Shown here piece after piece: positions 41,966 to 50,336 of a DNA stretch of 64,000 nucleotides. Source of the stretch: Elusimicrobia bacterium UBA5214 (GTDB taxonomy: Bacteria; Elusimicrobiota; UBA5214). The stretch is taken from contig DHVG01000006.1 in assembly GCA_002412545.1 (NCBI GenBank), positions 53,914 to 117,913 of the forward strand. Direction: 5' to 3'. The first letter of the stretch is position 1. Each line of letters opens with the position of its first letter. The position numbers and the translations under genes were made by a program. The notes under the pieces are model-generated. The model was not told the DNA's origin and ran no database searches. It saw nothing but the letters and a program-made list of their open reading frames with translations.

Positions 41966-44860
41966 ATGGAAATTTCTAAAGTTTACAATCCTCAAGAGAC
42001 CGAAAAATGGTACAACTTCTGGTTAGAAAAAGGATATTTTTCTTCCCTGCCTTGCCGGCAGGCGGGTCATCCCGAACCCGGGGAAAGGAGAGCGTTTACA
42101 ATTGTTATTCCACCACCGAATATTACTGGTTCACTGCATATGGGGCATGCCTTAAATAATACTTTGCAAGATGTAATTATTCGTTTCAAACGGATGCAGG
42201 GGTACAATGCTTGTTGGGTTCCCGGGACTGACCACGGGGGGATAGCCACACAAAATGTAGTAGAAAAAATTTTACTTAAAGAGGGCATCACTCGCCAAGA
42301 ATTAGGGAGAGAAAAATTCTTAGAACGAATGTGGCAATGGCGAAAAGAAACCGGTGATACGATTCTTCACCAGTTGAAAAAATTAGGTTGTTCCTGTGAC
42401 TGGGAACGGTTAAGATTTACAATGGATGATAACTGTTCCCGTGCAGTATTGAATGCTTTTGTAGAATTATACAAACAGGGTTTAATTTATTGGGGAAGTC
42501 GGTTGGTCAACTGGTGTGTCCGTTGTGGAACCGCGCTTGCCGATATTGAAGTTGAATACCGTGAACATAAAGGACATCTCTGGTATATCCGTTATCCCTT
42601 GAAATCAGCCATTAGCCATCAGCCATCGGCCATCAACTACATTGTAGTGGCAACCACCCGACCGGAGACGATGCTTGGGGATACGGCAGTTGCCGTAAAT
42701 CCACAGGACAAACGGTATAAGAATCTAATCGGTAAAACCGTGATTCTACCTTTAATGAATCGGGAAATGCCAATAATCGCTGATGAATTGGTAGATTCAT
42801 CTTTCGGTACCGGTGCAGTGAAGGTTACCCCGGCTCATGACCCGGTTGATTTTGAAATCGCTCAGCGGCATCAGTTACCTGAAGTTAAAGTAATTGATGG
42901 AAAAGGAAGAATGACTGGATTAACTGATAAGTATGCAGGACTTGACCGTAGTCAATGTCGTGAAGAGGTGGTGAAAGATTTACAAACACTTGGTCTTTTA
43001 GAAAAGGTTGAAGAATATTCTCATCGAATAGGACATTGTTACCGCTGCGGGACAGTGATTGAACCGTTGATTTCCGAGCAATGGTTTCTTTCTACCAAAG
43101 AAATGGCAAGAAAGGCGATGAAAGTTGTTGAGGAAGGAAAAATAAAATTCTTTCCTGAACGCTGGGTTGGACCTTATCTGCAATGGTTAGAGAATTTACG
43201 TGACTGGTGTATCTCAAGACAAATCTGGTGGGGACACCAAATACCGGTTTGGTATTGCACTCATTGTCTTAGCAATAAAATTGAAGTTATATTTAAAAAA
43301 GAAATCCTCATCAACGGTATACCTAATATTGGTGGAACATATTTAGTTCTATTACGAGCAGGTCTTAGTGATAAGGAAATAATAGGAAATATGGAAGACT
43401 TCATAGCCCACGATATAGATACATCTAACGATGGTGTAATTTGTTCAATTGAAAAACCGGTGAAGTGTACTTGTGGTAATACTTATTTTTTACAGGATCC
43501 GAATGTTTTGGATACTTGGTTTTCTTCGGCACTATGGCCTTTTAGTGTTTTTGGCTGGTCCGGAAAAACGTTCAACGAGTTAGAATACTATTATCCGACT
43601 TCTGCGCTGGTTACCGGTTATGAAATCCTTTATCTCTGGGTAGCAAGAATGGTAATGATGGGTATTGAACTTGTTGGGGATATCCCTTTTGAGAATGTAT
43701 ACATTCACGGTATAGTCCGTGATGTGAGTGGAAGAAAAATGTCTAAATCGCTTGGTAATGTAATTGACCCTCTGGACATAATGAAAACCTGCGGAACGGA
43801 TGCTTTGCGTTTTGCTTTACTCTATAGTGGTGTTACTGGACAGGATTTATGTCTTTCCGAGGAAAGTTTCTTGATGGCAAGAAATTTTGCGAATAAAATT
43901 TGGAATGCCAGCCGTTTTGTTTTGATGAACTTAGAAGGTTTCACTACTTCCTACTCCCCACTCACTACTCCCCGGTTAGACCTTGCTGACCGTTGGATAA
44001 TTTCTGAATATAACTCTCTGGTTAAATCAGTAACCAAAAATCTTGGAAATTATCAACTTAGCGAAGTAGTTGGAGATATTTACGAATTTTTTTGGCATAA
44101 ATTCTGTGACTGGTATGTGGAACTGATAAAACCAAAATTAAGCCAAACAACTACACGGGCAGATGTCCAAGCAATATTAGTATATATTCTTGAGGGGACA
44201 ATTAAGCTACTGCATCCCTTTATGCCATTTATCACTGAAGAAATTTGGCAATCCTTGAGGCAGTTTAGAGTTCAGAGTTTAGGGTTTAAAAAAGAGACAG
44301 GAGAACTATCAACTACCAACTCTCAACTATCAGCAAGTATTATGGTTTCTCCTTGGCCAGAGTATGATGAGATGATGATTGACAAAAAAGCAAGCGAAGA
44401 AATGCAGTTACTTATGGATGTAGTCTCTGCAATACGCAATTTACGCAGTGAAACAAGAATTCCTCCTCAAGAGAAAATAAATTTGGTTTTTAAAATTGAT
44501 TCATCAGAAAAAGAAAAACTAATTCAAACTAATTTATTTTCAATACTCCTTTTAACCAATAGTGAAAAGTTAGAGTTTGGTATGCCACAATCTAAAGATT
44601 GTGTTTTAACTATAGTTGATGGGATTGAAATTTATATTCCTTTGACCGCAATTGACCGAGAAAAAGAAATAAAAAGGTTAGAAAAAGAAATAGAGAATCT
44701 CTCTTCGCAGATAAATAAAATAGACCAAAAGATGTCTGACCAAAATTTTTTAAATAAAGCACCAGAAGAAGAAATAAAGAAAGTAAAACAAAGATTGAAA
44801 GAGACTAAGGAAAAAAAGAACAAATTAGAACAGACACTTCTTTGTTTGAAAGGGGGATAA
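41966..44860 (+). CDS. valS: Valyl-tRNA synthetase
   Basis: 964 residues. HIGH-type motif PPNITGSLHMGHALN, editing-domain TTRPETMLGDTAVAVNP, KMSKS motif GRKMSKSLGNVIDP and a C-terminal coiled coil (about 890-960) are in order. Four stretches come from repeats and probably sit in loops: PCRQAG near residue 30 (GC palindrome at 42046-42066), AISHQPSAIN near 215, SYSPLTTPR near 665 and VQSLGFKK...STTNSQLSAS near 770-790. No ribosome site; apparently leaderless. rph follows 4 nt later. Confidence 0.97.
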   Translation: MEISKVYNPQETEKWYNFWLEKGYFSSLPCRQAGHPEPGERRAFTIVIPPPNITGSLHMGHALNNTLQDVIIRFKRMQGYNACWVPGTDHGGIATQNVVEKILLKEGITRQELGREKFLERMWQWRKETGDTILHQLKKLGCSCDWERLRFTMDDNCSRAVLNAFVELYKQGLIYWGSRLVNWCVRCGTALADIEVEYREHKGHLWYIRYPLKSAISHQPSAINYIVVATTRPETMLGDTAVAVNPQDKRYKNLIGKTVILPLMNREMPIIADELVDSSFGTGAVKVTPAHDPVDFEIAQRHQLPEVKVIDGKGRMTGLTDKYAGLDRSQCREEVVKDLQTLGLLEKVEEYSHRIGHCYRCGTVIEPLISEQWFLSTKEMARKAMKVVEEGKIKFFPERWVGPYLQWLENLRDWCISRQIWWGHQIPVWYCTHCLSNKIEVIFKKEILINGIPNIGGTYLVLLRAGLSDKEIIGNMEDFIAHDIDTSNDGVICSIEKPVKCTCGNTYFLQDPNVLDTWFSSALWPFSVFGWSGKTFNELEYYYPTSALVTGYEILYLWVARMVMMGIELVGDIPFENVYIHGIVRDVSGRKMSKSLGNVIDPLDIMKTCGTDALRFALLYSGVTGQDLCLSEESFLMARNFANKIWNASRFVLMNLEGFTTSYSPLTTPRLDLADRWIISEYNSLVKSVTKNLGNYQLSEVVGDIYEFFWHKFCDWYVELIKPKLSQTTTRADVQAILVYILEGTIKLLHPFMPFITEEIWQSLRQFRVQSLGFKKETGELSTTNSQLSASIMVSPWPEYDEMMIDKKASEEMQLLMDVVSAIRNLRSETRIPPQEKINLVFKIDSSEKEKLIQTNLFSILLLTNSEKLEFGMPQSKDCVLTIVDGIEIYIPLTAIDREKEIKRLEKEIENLSSQINKIDQKMSDQNFLNKAPEEEIKKVKQRLKETKEKKNKLEQTLLCLKGG

Positions 44861-44864
44861 AAAA

Positions 44865-45587
44865 TTGATTCGTCAAGATGGACGTGCGCCTAATGAACTA
44901 CGCAAAATAAAAATTACTAAGAATTATTTAAAATTCCCAGAAGCATCAGTATTAATTGAAGCCGGGGAGACAAAAATAATTTGTACTGCGACGGTTGCTG
45001 AAGGACAAATACCGGCGCATCTCCAAGGAACAGGTAAAGGATGGATTAGTGCTGAATATTCAATGTTACCACGAGCAACAATTTCTCGTACTTCACGAAC
45101 GAGAACCAGCACGGGTGGCAGAGCGCAAGAAATCCAACGGATAATCGGTCGTGCCCTACGAGCAGTAGTTGATTTATCTCTTCTTGGAGAAAGGTCAATT
45201 TTGATTGATTGTGATGTTCTACAAGCGGATGGTAGCACACGCACATTATCAATTACTGGAGGGTATCTTGTTTTAGTAGGAGCAATAGAAAAAATAAAAA
45301 ATGAAGGGAAAATTATTACTTCACCAATTAGAGATTATTTAGCCGCAGTAAGTGTAGGTATCTGTAATGGTGAAATTTTTTTAGATTTAGCCTATGAAGA
45401 GGATTCACATGCTGAGGTAGATTTGAATATTGCTTTAACCGGGAAAGGTGAACTGGTAGAGATTCAAGGTACTGCCGAAGAGTATAGTTTTAGTTTTGAA
45501 GATTTGAGTAGGATGTTGGTAATTGCAAAAAAAGGAATAAACGAAATAATTGAAATTGAGAAGAAAATTTGCCTTTTAGAATTTTGA
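44865..45587 (+). CDS. rph: Ribonuclease PH
   Basis: 240 residues from a TTG behind AGGGGGAT. It trims tRNA 3' ends phosphorolytically. RQDGRAPNELRKIKITKNYL, the Arg-rich loop SRTSRTRTSTGGRAQEIQR and IDCDVLQADGSTRTLSITGG are classical. The length matches the family. It forms a unit with valS and probably rdgB, a common rph-rdgB pairing. Confidence 0.97.
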   Translation: MIRQDGRAPNELRKIKITKNYLKFPEASVLIEAGETKIICTATVAEGQIPAHLQGTGKGWISAEYSMLPRATISRTSRTRTSTGGRAQEIQRIIGRALRAVVDLSLLGERSILIDCDVLQADGSTRTLSITGGYLVLVGAIEKIKNEGKIITSPIRDYLAAVSVGICNGEIFLDLAYEEDSHAEVDLNIALTGKGELVEIQGTAEEYSFSFEDLSRMLVIAKKGINEIIEIEKKICLLEF

Positions 45588-45594
45588 ATTCAGT

Positions 45595-45685
45595 TACATT
45601 GATTACGGGGATTAAAATAAACGATTACAGTGATTTATATCTAGTAAAGAAATCATCATAATCATAATTAAAATCACTGAAATCA
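45595..45685. repeat. GATTACAG repeat between rph and rdgB
   Basis: GATTACGGGGATTAAA, GATTACAGTGATT, AATCACTGAAATCAT. A perfect 7-bp hairpin (ATTTCAC-TTTC-GTGAAAT, 45687-45704) follows directly before the rdgB ATG. Confidence 0.55.
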
Positions 45686-45707
45686 TATTTCACTTTCGTG
45701 AAATAAA

Positions 45708-46304
45708 ATGTTGGAAATTGTTTTAGCGACAAGAAACAAGGACAAAATTAGAGAAATAAAAAAAGTTTTAAATTCATTACCAGTAAAATTTATTTCGCTA
45801 GAAGGATTCCCTCATCTACCGAAAATAATTGAAGATGGTAGAACTCTCAAAGGTAATGCGATTAAGAAAGCAAGAATAGTGGCAAAGTTAACCGGTAAGG
45901 TTGCTCTTGCTGACGATAGTGGTCTTGAAGTAAAAGCACTGGAAGGTGCACCGGGTGTTTATTCTTCAAGGTTTGCTGGTGAAGGATGCACTTATGCGGA
46001 TAATAATCGGAAATTATTAAAATTGGTGAGGAATCTTCCGCAAGAGAAAAGAGATGCTTTATTTCGTTGTGTTATTGCTTTAGCTTTTCCGGAAGGTAAG
46101 GTCAAAACTGTTGAAGGAATAATTAAAGGAAAAATTTCTCACCGAACAATTGGAAGGTACGGTTTCGGTTATGACCCAGTTTTTATTGTTCCTTCTTATG
46201 GTAAGACTTTCGCTCAGCTTGGTCCAGAGATAAAAAATAAAATCAGCCATCGAGCATTAGCCCTGCAGAAAATAAAGAGAATAATTACCGAAACGCTTTG
46301 TTGA
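45708..46304 (+). CDS. rdgB: XTP/dITP pyrophosphatase (RdgB/HAM1)
   Basis: 198 residues. It hydrolyses non-canonical purine nucleoside triphosphates. LATRNKDKIREIKKVL at the N-terminus, LADDSGLEVKALEGAPGVYS (catalytic Asp) and GRYGFGYDPVF followed by KNKISHRALAL are the family blocks. The ATG sits 3 nt after a stable hairpin, without a Shine-Dalgarno. The TGA stop is supplied by the left end of the element at 46302. Confidence 0.96.
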   Translation: MLEIVLATRNKDKIREIKKVLNSLPVKFISLEGFPHLPKIIEDGRTLKGNAIKKARIVAKLTGKVALADDSGLEVKALEGAPGVYSSRFAGEGCTYADNNRKLLKLVRNLPQEKRDALFRCVIALAFPEGKVKTVEGIIKGKISHRTIGRYGFGYDPVFIVPSYGKTFAQLGPEIKNKISHRALALQKIKRIITETLC

Positions 46305-46465
46305 CCCCGCACCTATCAGGTATCAGCGACTTTTTTGAAGTAAGTTACTTATAGTATAGCGATAATTTCACTGAGTTTCAGTCTTATTATAATGGATGAA
46401 TTTATAGCGGGGTTATCGCTGGGAAAACCGAGAAACTGACTATACCTGATAGGTGCGGGGTTGAC
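46302..46465. mobile_element. MITE-like inverted-repeat element, copy B
   Basis: About 163 bp with perfect 20-bp ends ACCCCGCACCTATCAGGTAT and its inverse, the same as copy A at 4964-5120. The interiors differ. No coding capacity. Confidence 0.8.
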
Positions 46466-46489
46466 GAGAACAAAAAAGGGTAGTATAAT
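46461..46489 (+). promoter_or_regulatory. Promoter before the tRNA cluster
   Basis: TTGACG (46461-46466), 17-nt spacer, consensus TATAAT (46484-46489). The -35 box is the right end of element copy B (GGGGTTGAC). Confidence 0.7.
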
Positions 46490-46548
46490 TCGTTTTGGTA
46501 TTAGAACTAATCACTTAACAACTAAGTTACAAGTTACTGTTTTCAACC

Positions 46549-46577
46549 GGGGCATAGCTCAGTTGGTTTAGAGGTAG
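46549..46577 (+). pseudogene. 5' fragment of a tRNA gene
   Basis: GGGGCATAGCTCAGTTGG then TTTAGAG reads as an acceptor strand and D-arm. It breaks off at CCCCGCACC with no matching 3' half nearby. Confidence 0.55.
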
Positions 46578-46685
46578 CCCCGCACCAAAATTTGCGGAGC
46601 GTGGCGCAGTTGGTTTAGCGCGCATGGTTTGGGACCATGAGGTCGTGGGTTCAAGTCCCACCGCTCCGATTGTTTTGGTGCGGGG
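46578..46685. repeat. 13-bp inverted repeat enclosing tRNA-Pro
   Basis: CCCCGCACCAAAA (46578-46590) and TTTTGGTGCGGGG (46673-46685) are perfect inverse copies placed 4 and 3 nt from the tRNA-Pro ends. The CCCCGCACC core is that of elements A, B and C. Confidence 0.8.
46595..46669 (+). tRNA. tRNA-Pro (anticodon TGG)
   Basis: Acceptor CGGAGCG/CGCTCCG, anticodon stem CATGG/CCATG around loop TTTGGGA, T-arm GTGGG-TTCAAGT-CCCAC, discriminator A. CCA is not encoded. Confidence 0.93.
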
Positions 46686-46811
46686 AGGTCGGCAGTTTCC
46701 GCCATTGAGTCGTTGGCGGATCCGCCAAAGAACTTTAATGGTGGACAAGTCTGCCTGCCCCGAAAGAAAGGTGCGGGGGAACAGAGGTCGTCCCGATGCA
46801 ACATCGGGCCC
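46686..46811. repeat. Palindrome cluster between the two tRNAs
   Basis: A long imperfect stem is centred on TTGGCGGATCCGCCAA (46713-46728). After it come CCCCG/CGGGG (46758-46778) and CCCGATG-CAA-CATCGGG (46792-46808). It probably folds strongly in the tRNA precursor. Confidence 0.65.
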
Positions 46812-46821
46812 ACCCCGAATT

Positions 46822-46862
46822 GCACCTGTAGTTCAACTAAATAAAGGATCTGTTTTGCTTGA
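46822..46862 (+). pseudogene. Decayed 5' half of a tRNA-Arg-like gene
   Basis: GCACCTGTAGTTCAACTAAA aligns base for base with the first part of the intact tRNA-Arg 49 nt downstream (differences mostly G to A and C to T). It continues through ATCTG, then stops matching. Confidence 0.55.
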
Positions 46863-46870
46863 CCGACGAA

Positions 46871-46944
46871 GGGCCTGTAGCTCAATTGGATAGAGCATCT
46901 GCCTTCTAAGCAGGTGGTTGTGCGTTCGAGTCGCACCAGGCCCA
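46871..46944 (+). tRNA. tRNA-Arg (anticodon TCT)
   Basis: Acceptor GGGCCTG/CAGGCCC, D-arm AGCTCAATTGGATAGAGC, anticodon loop CTTCTAA, T-arm GTGCG-TTCGAGT-CGCAC, discriminator A. CCA is not encoded. Confidence 0.93.
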
Positions 46945-47008
46945 GAGGAGAGTTGATGTGGACAAGGTGCACAGACTGAATATCTTTGAATACATTATGT
47001 AGAAAAAA

Positions 47009-47764
47009 ATGGAAAAAATATTTCAAACTGGTGAAGTAATCATTGAAGAGAATAGTTTCGGCCAGTCGGCATTTGTGATTAAGTCAGGTAAAGTTGAAGT
47101 TTCAAAGAAAAATAAAAAAGGTGAAAAAGTTATTCTCGCCGTGTTAGGTGAGAGACAAATTTTTGGTGAGATGGGTTTAATTGAAGATAAACCACGTTCA
47201 GCGACGGTTGCTGCACTTGAGGAAGTACATGCTGAAGAAATTAACCGCGACCTTTTCAACGAGCTACTAAAGAAAGAGCCATCAGCCATTTTCCCAGTCT
47301 TAAAGTTACTTTTTGAGAGACTGCGATGTGTGGACGAAATGCTCATTGAGGAAAATCGGGTTGCCCATGAGACCTTAGCTAGTGCAGTTATAAAAAAGGT
47401 AATTCTTGTTGGGGCAAGTGGAGAAGCATCAAAAGCACTTAAGAACAAACAATTAGAAATTACCAAGTTTCCTTTTCGCATTGGAAGAGAAAGTCACAGC
47501 GAAGAAGGGGATGCACTTCTAAATAATGACCTCTACCTAAAGGACCATATTCCTTACAATGTCTCACGCAATCACTTTTCAATTAACCGTCTGTCCAACC
47601 TTATCTACATTTTTGACCGAGGCAGTACCTTGGGTACGATTGTCAATGGAATAAGAATCGGTGGTCCGATAAAGAAGAATGACCTTATTCTTGAAAAAGA
47701 AGAAAATCTTGTTATTGTTGGTTCACTCGATTCACCATTCCAATTTAAACTTCTCATTCGTTAG
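47009..47764 (+). CDS. Cyclic-nucleotide-binding plus FHA domain protein
   Basis: 251 residues. An N-terminal cNMP-binding domain (about 1-110) has FGQSAFVIKSGKVEV and the phosphate-cassette-like FGEMGLIEDKPRSATVAAL. A C-terminal FHA domain (about 150-251) has FRIGRES, SRNHFSI and GSTLGTIVNGIRIGG, the phosphothreonine-binding set. There is no DNA-binding domain, so it is a signalling adaptor joining a small nucleotide signal with phosphoprotein recognition. It lies next to an HD-GYP protein. The ATG has no clear ribosome site. Confidence 0.88.
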   Translation: MEKIFQTGEVIIEENSFGQSAFVIKSGKVEVSKKNKKGEKVILAVLGERQIFGEMGLIEDKPRSATVAALEEVHAEEINRDLFNELLKKEPSAIFPVLKLLFERLRCVDEMLIEENRVAHETLASAVIKKVILVGASGEASKALKNKQLEITKFPFRIGRESHSEEGDALLNNDLYLKDHIPYNVSRNHFSINRLSNLIYIFDRGSTLGTIVNGIRIGGPIKKNDLILEKEENLVIVGSLDSPFQFKLLIR

Positions 47765-47785
47765 ACTTTTCCTTGTTTTTTACTC

Positions 47786-47814
47786 TTGACATAATATTCA
47801 AAATCAAGTAAAAT
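47786..47814 (+). promoter_or_regulatory. Promoter giving a leaderless HD-GYP transcript
   Basis: Consensus TTGACA (47786-47791), 17-nt spacer, TAAAAT (47809-47814). The ATG is at 47823, 8 nt after the -10 box; no Shine-Dalgarno. Confidence 0.7.
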
Positions 47815-47822
47815 TAAACAAA

Positions 47823-49004
47823 ATGCGTATTTCAGAAATAATTAAAAAAACGGGATTAAAAAGAATCCTACCTGAAGTTACGGAAAGTCCATCCAAAGTT
47901 GTCGAGAGTCATCCAAGTATTACCGAAGAACCAGTCACCCAACCACCGAAAAAATTATCTTTAAAAGACGAAAAGTCTCGGGGCGACCTCGTCTCTTTAC
48001 GAGAAGAGAAAAAAACTGAACTTGCTAACCAGCAAGATTCGTTATTTGCTGAACAAATTTACGGTGAAGCAATCAATTTCATTAAAAAGATTTTGGATTC
48101 TTTAAATAAAGAAAGACCAATTCTTGATTTTAAATTAGTTAATCAAACGGTTAAGAAAATAGTTGCTAAAGTTTTATCTACTGATACCCAGATTATCTTT
48201 TTGGTAAATAAATCTACCCCGGACAACTATCTTTATGCCCATTCAGTTAATGTTTGTATTCTTACGATTAAACTCGCCAGTAGATTAAGTTGGTCAGAAG
48301 ATAAACTCACCTTGCTTGGAATATGTGCCTTGTTGCATGATGTAGGAATGATTCGTGTCCTTTCTTTAGCGAACGAATCAGATAAACTTACCCCTCAAAA
48401 ATACGAAGAAGTCAAGAAACATCCAATCTATGGAAAAGAAATCTTAGAAAAACTTGATAATGATATTGAAAAGAATGTTAAAGAACTGCTTGCTTTAATT
48501 GCTTATCAAGAACACGAACGTATTGATGGACAGGGTTATCCCCGAGGATTGAAAGATAAAGATATGCACGAATTTACTAAAATTATTGGTTTGGTTGATG
48601 TCTACGAAGGTTTAACTCATCCTCGTTCCTACCGGGAAAGGATGTTGCCTCATGAAGCATTACGCTATCTTATTGAGACTTCTGAAGAGAAATTCGAATC
48701 TTTACTTTTGAAAATTTTTATTGAAGAATTATCTCTTTATCCCTTAGGTAGTTTTGTAAAATTAAATACTGAAGAAATTGGTGAAGTAGTGAAAAGTAAC
48801 CCCAAATTTCCTACTCGTCCGGTGTTAAAGATGATTCTTGGTGCACATGGTGAAAAATTAGAACCGTATAGATATATAAACTTGACCGAGGCGCCAATCT
48901 TACACATTCGTGAACCAGTAGATGAAACGAAATTAAAAATAAACGATAAAGAATTGATGTTGAAACTGAAAGTAAGACGTTGGTGGATTAGTAGCGAATC
49001 TTAA
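47823..49004 (+). CDS. HD-GYP domain phosphodiesterase-like protein
   Basis: 393 residues. The N-terminal ~75 residues are Pro/Glu/Lys-rich and disordered. The HD domain (about 130-290) has YAHSVNVCILTIKLA, LLHDVGM (HD pair), KKHPIYGKEIL and QEHERIDGQGYPRGL, the GYP-type motif, then DVYEGLTHPRSY. It is expected to degrade cyclic di-GMP or a related dinucleotide. No sensor domain is fused; the cNMP/FHA protein upstream could be a partner. Confidence 0.9.
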   Translation: MRISEIIKKTGLKRILPEVTESPSKVVESHPSITEEPVTQPPKKLSLKDEKSRGDLVSLREEKKTELANQQDSLFAEQIYGEAINFIKKILDSLNKERPILDFKLVNQTVKKIVAKVLSTDTQIIFLVNKSTPDNYLYAHSVNVCILTIKLASRLSWSEDKLTLLGICALLHDVGMIRVLSLANESDKLTPQKYEEVKKHPIYGKEILEKLDNDIEKNVKELLALIAYQEHERIDGQGYPRGLKDKDMHEFTKIIGLVDVYEGLTHPRSYRERMLPHEALRYLIETSEEKFESLLLKIFIEELSLYPLGSFVKLNTEEIGEVVKSNPKFPTRPVLKMILGAHGEKLEPYRYINLTEAPILHIREPVDETKLKINDKELMLKLKVRRWWISSES

Positions 49005-49024
49005 TAAAAAGGAGGTGAAAAGGA

Positions 49025-49204
49025 ATGAAAGCGATAGCAATTATTTGTGTAATACTTGCGGTAATTGGTATAGTTTTGGGAATTATTGCCCGTGTTGGTC
49101 CGGGAGTGATTGCTGGGCAGGGTGCACGCACTCTAGGTGCGGGGAGCGGTTTATTTCTTCTTTTAGCAATTGCACTCTTACTTCTTGAACAGAAGAAGCA
49201 ATAA
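49025..49204 (+). CDS. Small two-helix membrane protein, 59 aa
   Basis: AGGAGGTGAAAAGGA directly precedes the ATG. Two hydrophobic helices (about 4-22 and 40-54) are joined by a short Gly/Arg loop (ARVGPGVIAGQGARTLGAG) and end in EQKKQ. No family recognised. It lies 20 nt after HD-GYP and 11 nt before the HprK-like gene, so it could belong to either unit. Confidence 0.65.
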   Translation: MKAIAIICVILAVIGIVLGIIARVGPGVIAGQGARTLGAGSGLFLLLAIALLLLEQKKQ

Positions 49205-49215
49205 TTTTTTTCCCA

Positions 49216-50019
49216 GTGGAAAGAAATTTTTCAATTAAAATTGCTGACCTTAAGATTAATCTCAATGATATTTTTTCTGATAAACTGAGAAGATGGTACT
49301 GTTTTTTTCTTTCCCGGTCTCATTTTCCGGAAATATCTTTAAATTTAGATTATATCCCTGCTAAGAGAAACTTACCTTTAAGAGTTAAAAAAAAAGAAGG
49401 ACAAGTTTTTCAAATAGAGCGTAGTGATTTTTTTGCTGAAATTGATTTTGCGAGTTTCCAGGGAGAATTGAAAGTCGCAAAAAATATTTATTCTTTTGAT
49501 TCTTTTCTTCGTATTCTTTATAGTCTTTATCTTCTCTACAATGACGGTTTCTTACTCCATTCGGCAGGGATTAAAAAAGATGGTAAGGTCTATTTATTCA
49601 GTGGTTCTTCTTTGAGTGGGAAAACAACTGTCATCCGACATTTAGGACCTACATTAACGAATGAAAATGCAATTCTCAGTGATGAAATAATTGCTATCAG
49701 AAAAGAGAAACATAATGGAGGCAATTATTTCTTTTTTGCTTATCCGACACCTTTCTGGGGTGAATTCAAATCAAGTGAAAATATAAATAACCAAAGAGCA
49801 AAAATTGACCGAATTTTCTTTTTAGGAAATAGAAACTTTGCCAAGTTATCTTTTAACGAAGCGGTTGAACGACTTTTAGAAAATACAATTTTTTTCAGTA
49901 GAGACCCTTCCTCAGTTGCCAAACTGTTCAATTTAGGAATAGAATTTTTGCAACAGATACCTTCATATCAATTGAAAGCCACAGAAGGAGTGCAGTCTTA
50001 TCTAAATTTTCCCAAATGA
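49216..50019 (+). CDS. HPr-kinase-like P-loop protein of a peptide-modification cassette
   Basis: 267 residues from a GTG; no ribosome site is visible, so it may be coupled to the gene 11 nt upstream. FLLHSAGIKKDGKVYLFSG then SSLSGKTTVIRHL (P-loop, about 131-143) and LSDEIIAI match HprK-related kinases, which occur beside PqqD-type proteins and radical SAM enzymes in peptide-modification operons (for example ScmC of SynChlorMet cassettes). The exact substrate is unknown. Overlaps the PqqD-like gene by ATGA. Confidence 0.78.
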   Translation: MERNFSIKIADLKINLNDIFSDKLRRWYCFFLSRSHFPEISLNLDYIPAKRNLPLRVKKKEGQVFQIERSDFFAEIDFASFQGELKVAKNIYSFDSFLRILYSLYLLYNDGFLLHSAGIKKDGKVYLFSGSSLSGKTTVIRHLGPTLTNENAILSDEIIAIRKEKHNGGNYFFFAYPTPFWGEFKSSENINNQRAKIDRIFFLGNRNFAKLSFNEAVERLLENTIFFSRDPSSVAKLFNLGIEFLQQIPSYQLKATEGVQSYLNFPK

Positions 50020-50306
50020 AGAACAACATAGAGCACAACAGAATATTTAAGAATGAAAAAATTGCCAGTCGGATTATTGAAAGACAGGCATTTATTGTTA
50101 CGCCACTTGATTCAACTTTACATCTGCTCAATGAGGTAGGAACAAGAATCTGGCAACTGATTGAAGAGAAAAAAAATATTGAAAAAATAATTGAACATAT
50201 TTGTGCAGAATATGATATGGACCGACTAACTATTGAAAGAGATGTTCGTGAATTCATTCAAATATTGGAAAAGAAAGGAATAGTTGAAATAAAAAAATCT
50301 GCTTAA
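50016..50306 (+). CDS. PqqD-family peptide chaperone (RiPP recognition element)
   Basis: 96 residues. The PqqD/RRE winged-helix pattern is clear: RIFKNEKIASRIIERQAFIV, DSTLHLLNEVGTRIWQLIEE, IIEHICAEYDMDRLTIERDV and REFIQILEKKGIVEI. Such proteins hold the leader of a precursor peptide and deliver it to the radical SAM enzyme. Coupled to the HprK-like gene upstream; the radical SAM gene follows with its own promoter. Confidence 0.9.
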   Translation: MKNNIEHNRIFKNEKIASRIIERQAFIVTPLDSTLHLLNEVGTRIWQLIEEKKNIEKIIEHICAEYDMDRLTIERDVREFIQILEKKGIVEIKKSA

Positions 50307-50324
50307 TTTATTCTCTATACCTAA

Positions 50325-50330
50325 TATAAT
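50325..50330 (+). promoter_or_regulatory. -10 box giving a leaderless radical SAM transcript
   Basis: Consensus TATAAT with the ATG 6 nt later at 50337. The -35 (TTAATT, 50303) is weak and no Shine-Dalgarno is present. Confidence 0.5.
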
Positions 50331-50336
50331 ACAGCG

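Noticed and set aside
46527..46893. Other ORFs over the tRNA cluster on both strands
   Set aside because: They overlap two well-folded tRNAs and palindromes, with no ribosome sites.
46568..47026. Minus-strand ORF (152 codons) across the tRNA cluster
   Set aside because: It is the antisense reading of tRNA-Arg and tRNA-Pro, a well-known source of false proteins (contains WDLNPRPHGPKP-type peptides).
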